Shown here piece after piece: positions 55,736 to 64,000 of a stretch of 64,000 nucleotides of DNA. How positions within the stretch are numbered: the first letter of the stretch is position 1; each line of letters begins with the position of its first letter. The notes under the pieces are model-generated. The model was not told the DNA's origin, made no database searches, and saw only the letters and a list, made by a program, of their open reading frames with translations. The position numbers were made by a program, and so were the translations under genes. The DNA is from Thermogemmatispora tikiterensis (GTDB lineage: Bacteria; Chloroflexota; Ktedonobacteria; Ktedonobacterales; Ktedonobacteraceae): assembly GCF_003268475.1 (NCBI RefSeq), contig NZ_MCIF01000002.1:388015-452014 (forward strand), written 5' to 3'.

Positions 55736-56635
55736 TTAACCTTTCAAGCCACCGGCGGTCAGACCCGAGACAATTCGTCGCTCTAGCAACAAAATGAGCG
55801 CCACCAAGGGCACCACCGACATCACCATTGCCGCCGACAGCACACCAAAATTCGTCGTAAATTCCGTCTGACTCAAGATCACGATCCCCACAGGCAGCGT
55901 ATATGTTGCCGTCGTCGTATAGTTCAGCGCGAACAGGTATTCATTCCAGTCCCCAACAAAGACTATCACCGCGGTGGTAAACAGCCCGGGGATAATCATA
56001 GGGAGCACGATGCGCACAAAAGCCCCGAGACGGCTCATGCCATCGAGGGCCGCCGCCTCCTCATATTCGAAAGGCACCTCCTGTAAAAAAGCCATCAGAA
56101 TCAAGATAGCCATCGGCAGGCCAAAGACCGAATACGGAATGATCAGAGCCAAGAGACTCCCTATGAGATGCAGGCTCTGCAAGACCATATAGAGAGGAAT
56201 GACCTGGGAGAACGGTGGAAAAAGAGAGAGCGAGACGACGAAAAGCAGCGCCAGCCGCTTCCAGCGAAAGCGCAGGCGGGCAAAGGCATAAGCGGCCAGT
56301 GTGGCCAGGACCATCGTCACCAGGGTTGAGACCAGCGAGGCCACAATGCTATTGAGGTAGTAGCGCCCGATATCCCCCTGGAGGGCCTCGATATAGCTGC
56401 TCAGCGTTGGACGAGCAGGCCAGAGCGTCGCCGGGATCGAAGTGGTCTCCTGGGGAGTCATCAGCGAGGTCAGGAGCGCCCAGATCAGGGGCAGAAACTG
56501 CACGACGATGATCACCGCCAGCGCAAGATAGAGCAGTGTCTGTCGAGTCAGCGGCTTCAGCTGCGGGCCGCGTGACCTTGTCGTCGGGCGAGAGGATTCT
56601 CTTGCTGGTGCTGTCGTCGTAGGAGCCAGCGCCAT
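55736..56635 (-). CDS. sugar ABC transporter permease (MalG-like)
   Basis: A 299-aa permease with six helices, a cytoplasmic N-terminus, and the EAA loop EYEEAAALDGMSRLGAFVRI. The family block PLIWALLTSLMTPQETTSIP is after the first helix and it ends in a LERRIVSGLTAGGLKG tail, characteristic of MalG/CUT1 permeases. It pairs with the MalF-like protein 28 nt upstream. ATG 56635 follows AAGGAG. Confidence 0.92.
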   Translation of the reverse strand: MALAPTTTAPARESSRPTTRSRGPQLKPLTRQTLLYLALAVIIVVQFLPLIWALLTSLMTPQETTSIPATLWPARPTLSSYIEALQGDIGRYYLNSIVASLVSTLVTMVLATLAAYAFARLRFRWKRLALLFVVSLSLFPPFSQVIPLYMVLQSLHLIGSLLALIIPYSVFGLPMAILILMAFLQEVPFEYEEAAALDGMSRLGAFVRIVLPMIIPGLFTTAVIVFVGDWNEYLFALNYTTTATYTLPVGIVILSQTEFTTNFGVLSAAMVMSVVPLVALILLLERRIVSGLTAGGLKG

Positions 56636-56663
56636 ACTCGTTTCTCCTTCAGCGACACCCCTG

Positions 56664-57602
56664 TTATCTCGTGCCTGTCCGCAGAAGCGTCCGCATATAG
56701 AGCACGATGAACACCAGAGTAATAGCCGTCAATACCACGGCGATCGTCGAGCCATAGCCGAAATCGCCGAACTGTTGGATCTGCAGATAGATATACAGGC
56801 CAAGGTTCTGGGTAGCGTTGCCCGGGCCACCGTTCGTAAAAGCGCTGATCAGATCAAAAGCCTGCAGCGACTCGATGGTGCGCAGAATAAGCGTCACCAG
56901 CAACACCGGACGCAGCAGCGGGAGCGTGACACGCCAGAGGGTCTGCCAGCGTGAGGCCCCGTCGACGCGTGCCGCCTCATAGACCTCCTCGGGGATGCCC
57001 TGCAGTCCCGCCAGCACCAGCAGCGCCACCAGCGAATTGGCCTTCCAGATCGCCAGCACGTAGATGAGGAGCGTCGCCAGCTGAGCGGAACCCAGCCAGA
57101 CGATCGGATGTGCCGGATTCACGAGGCCCAGGTGCTCTAACAAGCTATTGACCAGGCCGTACTGGTCGTTAAACATATAGGCCCAGATCACCGAATTCGT
57201 AGCGGTAGGAATGGCCCAGGGGAAGAGAATAGCGGCCCGCGCCAACCAGCGCCCGCGAAAGGAGCGATTGGCAAACAGCGCCAGGGCCGTCCCGCAGATC
57301 ATCTGGCCGCAGACAGTCACAAGGCTATAGAGTAATGAAAAGCGCAGAGCGCTCCAAAACTGGTCATCGTGGAGGAGCCGCAGATAGTTGGCCAGACCCG
57401 CGCTCGTCGTGCCCAGGCCGAAAGAGCCTCCCTGCTGAAAGGAAAACCAGAGCGTACTTAACACTGGGTAGACGCCCAGCGCAAGCAGGGCCAGAATCAC
57501 AGGCAGCAGCATCAGCCAGGCCAGCCGCTCCTCACGACGCTCCAAAGGGCCGCGAGGGCTACCTTCTTTGGCTTGCAGCAGCGGCGCCCCGATCGTAGCC
57601 AT
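56664..57602 (-). CDS. sugar ABC transporter permease (MalF-like)
   Basis: A 312-aa permease with a first helix LAWLMLLPVILALLALGVYP, a family segment SLLYSLVTVCGQMICGTALA, and the EAA loop EEVYEAARVDGASRWQTLWR followed by VTLPLLRP. It is a CUT1-type subunit. Its start (57602, after CGAGGTG) is 243 nt from the binding-protein gene, with a purine-rich and GC-hairpin spacer between them. No ATPase is encoded in the locus, so a shared MsmK-type ATPase is expected elsewhere. Confidence 0.92.
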   Translation of the reverse strand: MATIGAPLLQAKEGSPRGPLERREERLAWLMLLPVILALLALGVYPVLSTLWFSFQQGGSFGLGTTSAGLANYLRLLHDDQFWSALRFSLLYSLVTVCGQMICGTALALFANRSFRGRWLARAAILFPWAIPTATNSVIWAYMFNDQYGLVNSLLEHLGLVNPAHPIVWLGSAQLATLLIYVLAIWKANSLVALLVLAGLQGIPEEVYEAARVDGASRWQTLWRVTLPLLRPVLLVTLILRTIESLQAFDLISAFTNGGPGNATQNLGLYIYLQIQQFGDFGYGSTIAVVLTAITLVFIVLYMRTLLRTGTR

Positions 57603-57747
57603 AGATACACCTCGTTCTTGCTTTGGGCAGAGTCACAAACGCCAAGCCAAGGTCGCTGGCAGCGGGGGACGGACAAGAGGACAGGAGAGGCTGGCCGATG
57701 GGTTCTCTCTGGCTCGTTTGGACATGGGAACAAGGGCCAGCAATTAC

Positions 57748-57819
57748 CCGGCGGTGGCGGTGGCGGAGCCGCCGCCTGCCCTCTCCTCTCCTCTCCTTTC
57801 CTCTCCTCTCTCCTTCCAC
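57748..57819 (-). promoter_or_regulatory. intercistronic purine tract and GC stem between binding protein and permease genes
   Basis: In the mRNA sense (minus strand) 57819-57779 is almost pure purine, with about six GGAGAGG-type Shine-Dalgarno-like units. A GC-rich GGCGGCGGCTCCGCCACCGC stem (57777-57751) comes next. The placement matches the malE-malF type of gap where RNA structure lowers permease expression relative to binding protein; a regulatory role is inferred. Confidence 0.45.
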
Positions 57820-57845
57820 TGCCCTCCTGCCGTGCGCGGCTCACC

Positions 57846-59249
57846 TCATGTCAACGACGCTACCTGTGTCTGGACACTGTTGAGAGCTTCGCTCGGGCTG
57901 GCCTGGTTGCTCAGCACGGAGTTGATCGCCGCCTGCAGCGGGGTTGTGAACTGGTTATAGTTCTTCAGCGTCGGGCGATTCTGACCGCTGTTCAGGATGC
58001 TGCCGATCTGCTTAAAGTAAGGCACCTTGGCCTGGACCGAGGCATCGCTGACCACATCGGGACGGCTGGGAATCAAGCCCGCATTGAGGGCCATCGAGGT
58101 CTGCGTCTCCTTGCTCAGCATATAGTCGATGAAGGTCCAGGCAGCCTCTTTATATTGTGAATTGGCGTTGATCGCCAGCACCCAGCCGCCGGTGCAGCCG
58201 TGACCGCTGTGACCACTGGTTGCCAGCGTGGGCGCGACGCCTACCTTTCCAGCCACCTTTGAGCGCGAAGGCGTATTCGCGATTGCATAGGCGAAGACCC
58301 AGTTGCGCATGAACGGTGCCTTACCCTGGCTGAAGAGGGTCAAAATATCATTGGGGGCATAGGTCGAGGTCCCCGTTGGCGCCAGCCGGAACTTATAGAT
58401 CAGGTCGTGCATGTACTGCAGCGCATCGACCTGAAGCGGGCCGTTGACCTGCAGCTTGCCTGGTTCCCCAATAGAGCCGCCGGCGCCCCAGAGGAATTCC
58501 AGCCACTCGTCGACAATGGCCTCAATCTTCTTGCCTGGCATCAGATAGCCGTAACTGACCCCGTGTGATGATTCCCCGGCCAGAATACGCTCGGCCAGAG
58601 CCTGCATTTCCTCGCGGGTTTGCGGCACGCTCCCGCCGTACTTCTCGACCAGATCGGTGCGGTAGTAGAGCATGCCGATATCCATGTAGCGCTGGATGCC
58701 ATAGAGGTGGCCATTCACGCGGCCAACGGTGCGCGCGCTTGGCCAGAACTGGTTGAGGTAGCTGGAGGTGACGTACTGGTCGATGGGGGCCAGCCAGCCG
58801 GGGGTAGCAAACTGCGCGGGCCAGGTCACATCGATCTGCACCACATCGGGTGTGGGCGACTGGGCGCGGAAAGCATTGACAAACTTGCTGTACTGATCGG
58901 TGGCCACTGAGGGCAACTCGACATAGTCCACATGGATCTTGCCGGCATGCAAATCATTGAAGCGCTTGATCTCCGCCGTTTGCTCGCCGGTAGTATCGAC
59001 CAGGGCCGCGAACTGGATGGTCACAGGACCACTGGTGGAGGCCGGTGCTCCGCCGCAGGCGGCCAGCCAGGAGCCAAGAACGGTCACCCCCAGGCTTGCC
59101 TTGACCCCCTGGCTGAGCACCCTCCGTCGTGTGAGCCTGGGGGAGCTTGCCGGGTTTGGCTCTGCTTCAAGCCCAAAAGCGGAACCAGCCGCTGGTCCCA
59201 TCTCGGATCGTACAGGTTGCATCTGCGGAGCATCGTCGTTGATTACCAT
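57846..59249 (-). CDS. extracellular sugar-binding lipoprotein, Tat-type signal
   Basis: A 467-aa solute-binding protein of the CUT1 family. After an unusual 38-residue N-terminal extension comes a twin-arginine signal (LTRRRVLSQGVKASLGVTVL) ending in a lipobox LAAC, so it is likely a Tat-exported lipoprotein. Mature-part landmarks are FNDLHAGKIHVDYVEL, DVVQIDVTWPAQFA and GIQRYMDIGMLYYRTDLVEK. It delivers the substrate to the MalF/MalG permease. It is preceded by an intercistronic stem-loop. Confidence 0.9.
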   Translation of the reverse strand: MVINDDAPQMQPVRSEMGPAAGSAFGLEAEPNPASSPRLTRRRVLSQGVKASLGVTVLGSWLAACGGAPASTSGPVTIQFAALVDTTGEQTAEIKRFNDLHAGKIHVDYVELPSVATDQYSKFVNAFRAQSPTPDVVQIDVTWPAQFATPGWLAPIDQYVTSSYLNQFWPSARTVGRVNGHLYGIQRYMDIGMLYYRTDLVEKYGGSVPQTREEMQALAERILAGESSHGVSYGYLMPGKKIEAIVDEWLEFLWGAGGSIGEPGKLQVNGPLQVDALQYMHDLIYKFRLAPTGTSTYAPNDILTLFSQGKAPFMRNWVFAYAIANTPSRSKVAGKVGVAPTLATSGHSGHGCTGGWVLAINANSQYKEAAWTFIDYMLSKETQTSMALNAGLIPSRPDVVSDASVQAKVPYFKQIGSILNSGQNRPTLKNYNQFTTPLQAAINSVLSNQASPSEALNSVQTQVASLT

Positions 59250-59295
59250 GTCTCATACCGACCTTTCTGTTATGCTAGACGCAAGAGGGGCAACA

Positions 59296-59367
59296 GGGAT
59301 CAGTTCCCGCCTGTGGGCCGGCGTGGGCGCTGAGCAGCCAGTTCCTCGGGCTGTCTCGACTGATCCC
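59296..59367 (-). promoter_or_regulatory. intercistronic inverted repeat before the binding-protein gene
   Basis: GGGATCAGT (59296-59304) and ACTGATCCC (59359-59367) form a 9-bp stem enclosing further pairing, between the isomerase and binding-protein genes. It could stabilise the downstream mRNA or act as a partial terminator. Confidence 0.35.
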
Positions 59368-59409
59368 TCTGCTCAGCAGTCGCTATCTTGCCAGGTCTGG
59401 CCTGACTCG

Positions 59410-60777
59410 CTAGAGCGCCACCTTCTCGATCTCCAGCAGCTCTGCCAGGGCCGCCAGCGCTGCGGCCTGATGGCCCGCCACGAAAGCGACATGGTGCTCC
59501 CAGCCGCCTTCGATGAGGGTATCGAGTAGCTGACGAGCGTCACAGCTGGGACGGAAGACCGCTGTATTGCCCGCGAAGCGATTGACCGGCTCGTCAAGAA
59601 GCTCGCCTTCGGCGTAGAGCAGGCGGTAGCCGCGAGGGCCAACACCAAGACGAGCCAGCGTGGCCGGCCCAGGACGAATGGCGAAGTTGCCGGTCACACC
59701 GATCCGGCGATTGCAGTGAACGGTAAGAGGAATCTCCTCACCCGGGCGCGCCAGACAAGCGGGAGCGTTGCCACAATGCCAGAGCGAGATCGTGCCGGCC
59801 TCCTCATTGAGCGCCACGACATCGGCCAGCAACGGGGCAGCACCGCTGAGCCACTGCAGGATCAACAAGGTAACGGCCCCGTGAAGATCAGCTTCGCAGG
59901 CACAGACGAAGCCATCGTCAGCCAGGCGACCAAGAGTAGCGCAGGGCATCAGACCAAAGTCCTGAGGAAACTCCGGCCAGCAACGCACGGCCAGCCCATC
60001 AAGCTGCTCTTCTTGGAGCAGGGAGCGAAGCGCAACATAGGCGGCTCCGAAACGCCGGACCTCGTCCGGGTTAAGCGCTGACAGACCAGAGGTGGCTGCC
60101 TGCGTTGAGGCAATGGCCGCGTCCACGGCGCTGGCCGGGACCTGGCTGGCCGCCTGGAAAATGCGGGTGAGGTTGACGTGATGCACGCCGGTGCCGATCA
60201 CACGCCCCAGCTCCAGCTCATCGAACTGGCAGCCATAGAAGCCTGGAGGAGCCTCGCCGACGAGCCCAAGACGGCTCGTGCGCAGGCGTCTACGCGTCGC
60301 GGCAGCTTGAGCCAGGGCCTTGAGTGGCTCAAACAGACCGGCCTCGCCGGGATCGCCGTAGAGGTAGCGAACCACCCGTCCTGTTTTGTGCAGGGCATGG
60401 GCCGCCAGATGGGCACCACAGAGAGAATTGAGCCAGAGCCGCTCACCGGGAGAGCCCGGCTCGCGCAAGGCCCACAAACAGACGGGCGCAGGGATATGAG
60501 CGGCCAGCTCGACGGCCATGCTGGCGTCACTGAAGGTGGCGCACAGTAGGACAAGGACGTCTGGCTCTCGCTCTTGGAGGTGGATGGCGCTCTGGCGCGC
60601 GGCCTGGGCATCCATCAGCAGAGAGGTGTCGCCGTAAACGGGCCACCCCTCTTGCTGCAGGGCTGCCAGGGCCTTCGCCGCCATCTGCCCGGCATAGTCG
60701 ACGGCGAAGGTAGGGCGCGCAATACTGGCAAAGGCTAACACCGGTAGCGGTGCTTCTCGTCGGTTTTCGCGGTTCAT
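59410..60777 (-). CDS. L-fucose/L-arabinose isomerase-like sugar isomerase
   Basis: A protein of about 455 aa with the three-domain layout of the fucose/arabinose isomerase superfamily. Recognisable stretches are PDVLVLLCATFSDASMAVEL, APVCLWALREPGSPGERLWL, LDGLAVRCWPEFPQDFGLMP, FVCACEADLHGAVTLLILQW (metal-ligand Glu/Asp) and ISLWHCGNAP (His ligand). It should interconvert an aldose and ketose for the transaldolase downstream; the sugar is not determined. Start uncertain: ATG 60777 is given; an in-frame GTG at 60810 has no better ribosome binding site. Confidence 0.8.
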   Translation of the reverse strand: MNRENRREAPLPVLAFASIARPTFAVDYAGQMAAKALAALQQEGWPVYGDTSLLMDAQAARQSAIHLQEREPDVLVLLCATFSDASMAVELAAHIPAPVCLWALREPGSPGERLWLNSLCGAHLAAHALHKTGRVVRYLYGDPGEAGLFEPLKALAQAAATRRRLRTSRLGLVGEAPPGFYGCQFDELELGRVIGTGVHHVNLTRIFQAASQVPASAVDAAIASTQAATSGLSALNPDEVRRFGAAYVALRSLLQEEQLDGLAVRCWPEFPQDFGLMPCATLGRLADDGFVCACEADLHGAVTLLILQWLSGAAPLLADVVALNEEAGTISLWHCGNAPACLARPGEEIPLTVHCNRRIGVTGNFAIRPGPATLARLGVGPRGYRLLYAEGELLDEPVNRFAGNTAVFRPSCDARQLLDTLIEGGWEHHVAFVAGHQAAALAALAELLEIEKVAL

Positions 60778-60896
60778 GATCACTTGCTCTACCTGGCTTT
60801 GCTCACTCACTCAGCTGGCCAAGACAGGGCTGCCCGACTTGGCCTGACGTGACAACCTGATCTTGCCCTCGCGTCCCGGTTCGCCTCGGACGCGGG

Positions 60897-62099
60897 TCAG
60901 CGCTCGCGCCCCGCAGCTCGCAGTACCAGGGCCTCAAGGGCGACGCTGGCAGCCCCAACTAGGCCGGCATCTTCTCCAAAGGTGGGCGCTACCAGCTCTA
61001 TGGTTTCGTCTCTGGTCAGGAAGGCGCGCTGGTGTAAACAGGTGGCAACGGCAGAGAAGAAGAGATCACCTGCCTCAGCGATCGCGCCGTGCAGTACGAT
61101 GCGGCTCGGGTTCAAAATATCGGTGAGCGTTGAGAGGGCGATGCCCAGCGATTCGCCACAGGTGCGGACAACAGCACGGGCCACTTCATCCCCCTGGCGC
61201 GCGAGCGAGGCCAGGCGACGCACGGCTTCCTTTGGACTGGCCGTCTCCGATTGGAGGGCCAGGCCCTGCAGGCTGGCCAGACGCACAATGGCTGGCTCGG
61301 CGGCGATAGTCTCCAGACAGCCGCGATTGCCGCAGGCACAGCGCTCACCCTCCGGGTCGACAGTGATGTGACCGATCTCACCGGCGCTGCCGTGTGCCCC
61401 GCGATAGGGGTAGCCGTTGATGATCAGCCCGGAGCCAATGCCGGTGCCAACATAGACAAAGGCAAAGTCCGGCCAGAAGCGCCCCTGACCCAGCAGGGCC
61501 TCACCCAGAGCCATTGCTCGCACGTTGTTATCCAGCGCTACCGGGCATCCCAGCCGCTCAGCCAGTAAATCGCCTAAAGGGACCTTTTCCCAGCCAAGAC
61601 GCGGAGCCCGCTTGACCAGGGCTCGCTCGCTGTCAACCAGGCCAACGACTCCCGCCCCCACTCCAAGGAGAGAGGTTTTCGTATATTCGTTGTCGGCCAG
61701 CAGATCGTGCAGCTTCTGGCCAATCAGGGCGACCGTCTCGCCAGGACTGAGAGGGCGCGGGGTGCTGACCTGGCTGCGGACCAAAACACGCCCGCGCAGA
61801 GTGCACAGCGCCAGACGTATCGCGCTCACTCCCTGGTGCACTGCTCCAATAATGGGTCCGTCCTCGGGCAGGTCTAGCAGGATGGCGCTCGCCCCCACAC
61901 GCTTCCCTCGCGCTGGACCAACCTCGCGCAACAATCCGTCCTCGATCAGTTCACGCGTAATGTTGCTGATGGCGGCAGCGGTCAGGCCGGTGCGGTGCGC
62001 CAGGTCGATCCGCGCCAGTGGCCCCTCGCGCAAGATGATGCGCAGCACCTGCTCCCGGTTGACCTCGCGTAACCCATGCCGCGTCAGACTGGTGGTCAT
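60897..62099 (-). CDS. ROK family transcriptional repressor (NagC/XylR type)
   Basis: A 400-aa regulator. N-terminal winged helix LRIILREGPLARIDLAHRTG and LTAAAISNITRELIEDG (residues about 19-55). The sugar-kinase-fold body has VGTGIGSGLIINGYPYRGAH, GEIGHITVDPEG and the zinc motif CACGNRGCLETIA. The HTH marks it as a repressor rather than a glucokinase. ATG 62099 follows GAGAGGAGG. It lies first in the leftward sugar operon behind a promoter whose start region holds a 27-bp palindrome, so it is probably autoregulated and also controls the divergent UxaA-type genes. Confidence 0.9.
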   Translation of the reverse strand: MTTSLTRHGLREVNREQVLRIILREGPLARIDLAHRTGLTAAAISNITRELIEDGLLREVGPARGKRVGASAILLDLPEDGPIIGAVHQGVSAIRLALCTLRGRVLVRSQVSTPRPLSPGETVALIGQKLHDLLADNEYTKTSLLGVGAGVVGLVDSERALVKRAPRLGWEKVPLGDLLAERLGCPVALDNNVRAMALGEALLGQGRFWPDFAFVYVGTGIGSGLIINGYPYRGAHGSAGEIGHITVDPEGERCACGNRGCLETIAAEPAIVRLASLQGLALQSETASPKEAVRRLASLARQGDEVARAVVRTCGESLGIALSTLTDILNPSRIVLHGAIAEAGDLFFSAVATCLHQRAFLTRDETIELVAPTFGEDAGLVGAASVALEALVLRAAGRER

Positions 62100-62120
62100 C
62101 GCTCCTCCTCTCGCCGCGCC

Positions 62121-62147
62121 TTAAATTGATTTACTTAATTAATTTAA
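62121..62147. promoter_or_regulatory. 27-bp palindromic ROK operator
   Basis: TTAAATT (62121-62127) and AATTTAA (62141-62147) with inner ATT (62129-62131) and AAT (62137-62139) are symmetric about a TACTT centre. The AT-rich form is like NagC/Mlc operators. It lies just downstream of the leftward promoter. Confidence 0.7.
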
Positions 62148-62160
62148 ACCCTTGTTCAAG

Positions 62161-62190
62161 ACTATACCCGGCGATGGGACACCCTGTCAA
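62161..62190 (-). promoter_or_regulatory. leftward promoter of the ROK/sugar operon
   Basis: Minus strand TTGACA (62190-62185), 18-bp spacer, TATAGT (62166-62161). The operator at 62121-62147 falls in the early transcribed region. Confidence 0.7.
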
Positions 62191-62292
62191 GGGTTTGGAT
62201 GCCCCACTGGAAAGATAAGGATGACCCCCAGACCCTGCTGGGAATGGAGAGACGGTACTCGCCGCTGGTAAGTGGCGCGAGGGCCACAGCCC

Positions 62293-62321
62293 TTGACAAC
62301 CCTCTCGGAGGCAACTATACT
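62293..62321 (+). promoter_or_regulatory. rightward promoter of the UxaA-type genes
   Basis: TTGACA (62293-62298), 17-bp spacer, TATACT (62316-62321), near consensus; start near 62328, 120 nt before the first gene. Confidence 0.7.
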
Positions 62322-62449
62322 CCTCATCGTGTGGTCATACCTCCTACCTCTCGAATTGAGGAGGGAAAGAGAGGACCCCAGGGAAGTCTGGCGGCTTCAG
62401 AAGCCGTTGACCCCTCTAAAGAAGAGAAAAACAAGCGGGGAGCGTTAGC

Positions 62450-62788
62450 ATGAGCCAGGCTGACAGCCAGGCCCTGGAAGAGCGACGCGGCGCGTCGGCG
62501 GCGCCTGGTTTTCTTATTCACAACGAAGGCGACCATGTTGCCGTCGCTGTTCAAGATGTGCAGCCGGGTCGCCATCTTGCTGTCTACATGGACAGTGAGC
62601 GCGAGATCACCATCAGCGTTTTGGAAGCCATCCCTCTGGGGCACAAAGTAGCCCTCAGCGACCTGGACGAGGGGCAGGTGGTGATCGAATATGGTTTGCC
62701 GATCGGGCTGGCGCGCCGACCTATTCAGGCCGGGCAGCATGTCCACACTCACAACATCAGGAGCGCGCGATGGCAGAACAGCATTTAA
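62450..62788 (+). CDS. UxaA/SuyA-type small subunit (SAF domain)
   Basis: A 112-aa protein consisting of a variable N-terminus and a SAF domain: [48 protein letters not shown] and GQHVHTHN. This is the N-terminal part of altronate dehydratases encoded as a separate polypeptide, as in sulfolactate sulfo-lyase (SuyA) and other split UxaA-family lyases. ATG 62450 follows GGGGAG. It overlaps the large-subunit gene by 19 nt. It works with that subunit to eliminate water or another group from a sugar acid or hydroxy acid; the substrate is unknown. Confidence 0.85.
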   Translation: MSQADSQALEERRGASAAPGFLIHNEGDHVAVAVQDVQPGRHLAVYMDSEREITISVLEAIPLGHKVALSDLDEGQVVIEYGLPIGLARRPIQAGQHVHTHNIRSARWQNSI

Positions 62789-63927
62789 GCGGCTACCGTC
62801 GTCCTGACGGTCGTGTAGGCATTCGTAACCACGTCGTTATTTTGCCCGTTGACGACCTCTCCAATGCCGTCTGCGAGGCAGTGGCGCGTACGGTACCCGG
62901 AACCCTGGCCCTGCCCCATGCCTATGGGCGACTGCAGTACGGCGCCGACCTGGAGCTGACCTTTCGCACCCTGGCGGGGACCGGAGCCAACCCGAACGTC
63001 GCGGCGGTGGTTGTCATTGGCATTGAGCCGAACTGGACCCAGCGCATCGTTGAAGGTATCGCCCCGAGCGGCAAGCCAGTCGAAGGTCTCTCCATCGAGC
63101 GTTTTGGCGACCTGAAGACCCTGGAGAGGGCGGCTCGTGTGGCACAGCTCATGCTGCAAGATGCCTCGGAGCTGCGTCGAGAGCCTGTGGAACGGGAAGA
63201 GATCATCATCAGCATCAAGTGTGGCGAGTCCGACACCACCACCGGGCTGGCCTCCTGCCCGACGGTGGCCCAGGTCGTTGATCGTCATGTGCAGGCGGGG
63301 GGGACAGTCATCTTCGGCGAGACCTCAGAGCTGACGGGAGGTGAGCACCTGATCGCCCAGCGCTGCATCGACGAGGCTGTACGCTCCCGTTTCCAGGCCA
63401 TGTACGATGACTACATTCGGGAGATCGAGGCCAGCGGGGCCAACCTGCTGGGATCGCAGCCGACGCAGGGCAACATCCGCGGTGGTCTGAGCACCATCGA
63501 AGAGAAGGCCCTCGGCAATATTGCCAAAACCGGCACTGTACCGGTAGTAGATGCCCTGGAGCCGGCCCAGGCCCCGACCAGGCGTGGCCTCAATTTCATG
63601 GATTCTTCGTCGGCGGCTGCCGAGTTCATCACCCTGATGGGAGCGGCGGGCGCCGTCTTACATTTGTTCCCTACGGGTCAGGGCAATATTGTTGGCCATC
63701 CGATTGTGCCCGTGATTAAGATTACGGCCAATCCCCTGACAGCGCAGACGATGGCCGAGCACATTGATCTCGACGTCTCGGGCCTTCTCCGGCGCGAGTA
63801 TGGTCTGCGCGAAGCAGGGGATCAACTGATGGCCCTCATTGATCGCACCATCAATGGCCGTCTGACCTGTGCTGAGGCCCTGGGCCACCGCGAATTTGTG
63901 TTGACGAAACTCTACCGCAGCGCCTGA
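62770..63927 (+). CDS. UxaA/SuyB-type large subunit (altronate dehydratase C-terminal family)
   Basis: A 385-aa lyase subunit with the family start [20 protein letters not shown], then [38 protein letters not shown] and [20 protein letters not shown]. It ends [20 protein letters not shown]...[10 protein letters not shown]. Conserved Cys in KCGESD, Glu in GETSEL and the GQGN.VG motif suggest an intact metal/Fe-S-dependent active site. With the small subunit it may act on altronate, galactarate-like acids or 3-sulfolactate; sequence alone does not decide. ATG 62770 follows CAGGAG. A possible next gene starts at 63996 beyond the edge. Confidence 0.87.
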   Translation: MAEQHLSGYRRPDGRVGIRNHVVILPVDDLSNAVCEAVARTVPGTLALPHAYGRLQYGADLELTFRTLAGTGANPNVAAVVVIGIEPNWTQRIVEGIAPSGKPVEGLSIERFGDLKTLERAARVAQLMLQDASELRREPVEREEIIISIKCGESDTTTGLASCPTVAQVVDRHVQAGGTVIFGETSELTGGEHLIAQRCIDEAVRSRFQAMYDDYIREIEASGANLLGSQPTQGNIRGGLSTIEEKALGNIAKTGTVPVVDALEPAQAPTRRGLNFMDSSSAAAEFITLMGAAGAVLHLFPTGQGNIVGHPIVPVIKITANPLTAQTMAEHIDLDVSGLLRREYGLREAGDQLMALIDRTINGRLTCAEALGHREFVLTKLYRSA

Positions 63928-64000
63928 GTGCCTGGATCAAGAGGAAAACCCTGCTGCAGGGAGCAGCTAGCTACCATAGAAGGACAAGGCATCGCTATGG
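63928..64000 (+). other. right edge; possible start of next gene at 63996
   Basis: An ATG at 63996 preceded by GAAGGA at about 14 nt might begin a further co-directional gene, but only the first codon is in the window. Confidence 0.25.

Noticed and set aside
60897..62099. Calling the ROK protein a glucokinase
   Set aside because: It has an N-terminal winged helix and lies at a divergent palindromic operator, which marks the repressor branch.

Overview
The window looks like a piece of a high-GC, spore-forming filamentous Chloroflexota chromosome (Ktedonobacteria, Thermogemmatispora-like). This is an inference from the gene content: a giant MalT/BTAD-type regulator, an anion ABC system with a duplicated permease, a beta-propeller lipoprotein, Tat-lipoprotein sugar binding and GH31/ROK sugar genes. 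No rRNA or tRNA gene was recognised and no taxonomic marker gene is present, so the assignment is tentative.

Layout. 0.4-4 kb: large STAND/BTAD regulator (-). 5.6-10.5 kb: DUF998 membrane protein and a two-gene anion ABC importer whose ATPase gene carries an apparent frameshift in a 7-base homopolymer (-). 11.9-13.4 kb: secreted beta-propeller lipoprotein (-). 13.9-15.0 kb: CRISPR array 1 with its leader on the right. 15.7-37.7 kb: the accessory heart of the window, a thiopeptide (azole/pyridine RiPP) gene cluster bracketed by SAM methyltransferase genes. 38.1-39.3 kb: CRISPR array 2 with its leader on the left. The two leaders are about 200 bp inverted copies of each other, so the 23 kb RiPP segment sits between outward-facing CRISPR loci; no cas gene is in the window. 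39.7-42.7 kb: MarR-type regulator fused to a beta-helix domain, divergent from a DrrAB-like exporter. 43-46 kb: merA and an MgtC-family gene with a structured 5' leader RNA. 46.4-49.2 kb: secreted protein and an ECF sigma/anti-sigma pair. 49.7-52 kb: two methyltransferases. 52.5-63.9 kb: a sugar-utilisation locus (ROK repressor, isomerase, ABC importer, FSA-like transaldolase, GH31 and a divergent UxaA-family lyase pair).

The RiPP cluster has three small precursor genes whose leaders end in GHGM(V/I)EIGAS, the ending I recall for thiomuracin and GE2270 precursors. They are followed by a full set of thiopeptide enzymes: ThiF-like leader-binding protein, YcaO cyclodehydratase with a C-terminal PxPxP, two SagB-type azoline dehydrogenases, a split LanB dehydratase (glutamylation subunit plus two SpaB_C-type proteins, one expected to eliminate glutamate and one to form the pyridine), an ABC-2 exporter, an amidohydrolase and a small membrane protein. 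The only Ser residues conserved in all three cores are core positions 1 and 9, predicting an S1-S9 pyridine and a 23-membered macrocycle, smaller than the 26-35-membered rings of known thiopeptides, with a long Cys-rich tail. This is the strongest candidate for a previously undescribed system here.

In the sugar locus an autoregulated ROK repressor with a 27-bp palindromic operator sits at a divergent promoter pair. It probably controls import of an oligosaccharide, its cleavage by GH31, isomerisation, and aldol cleavage by the transaldolase; the UxaA-type pair would handle a downstream acid.
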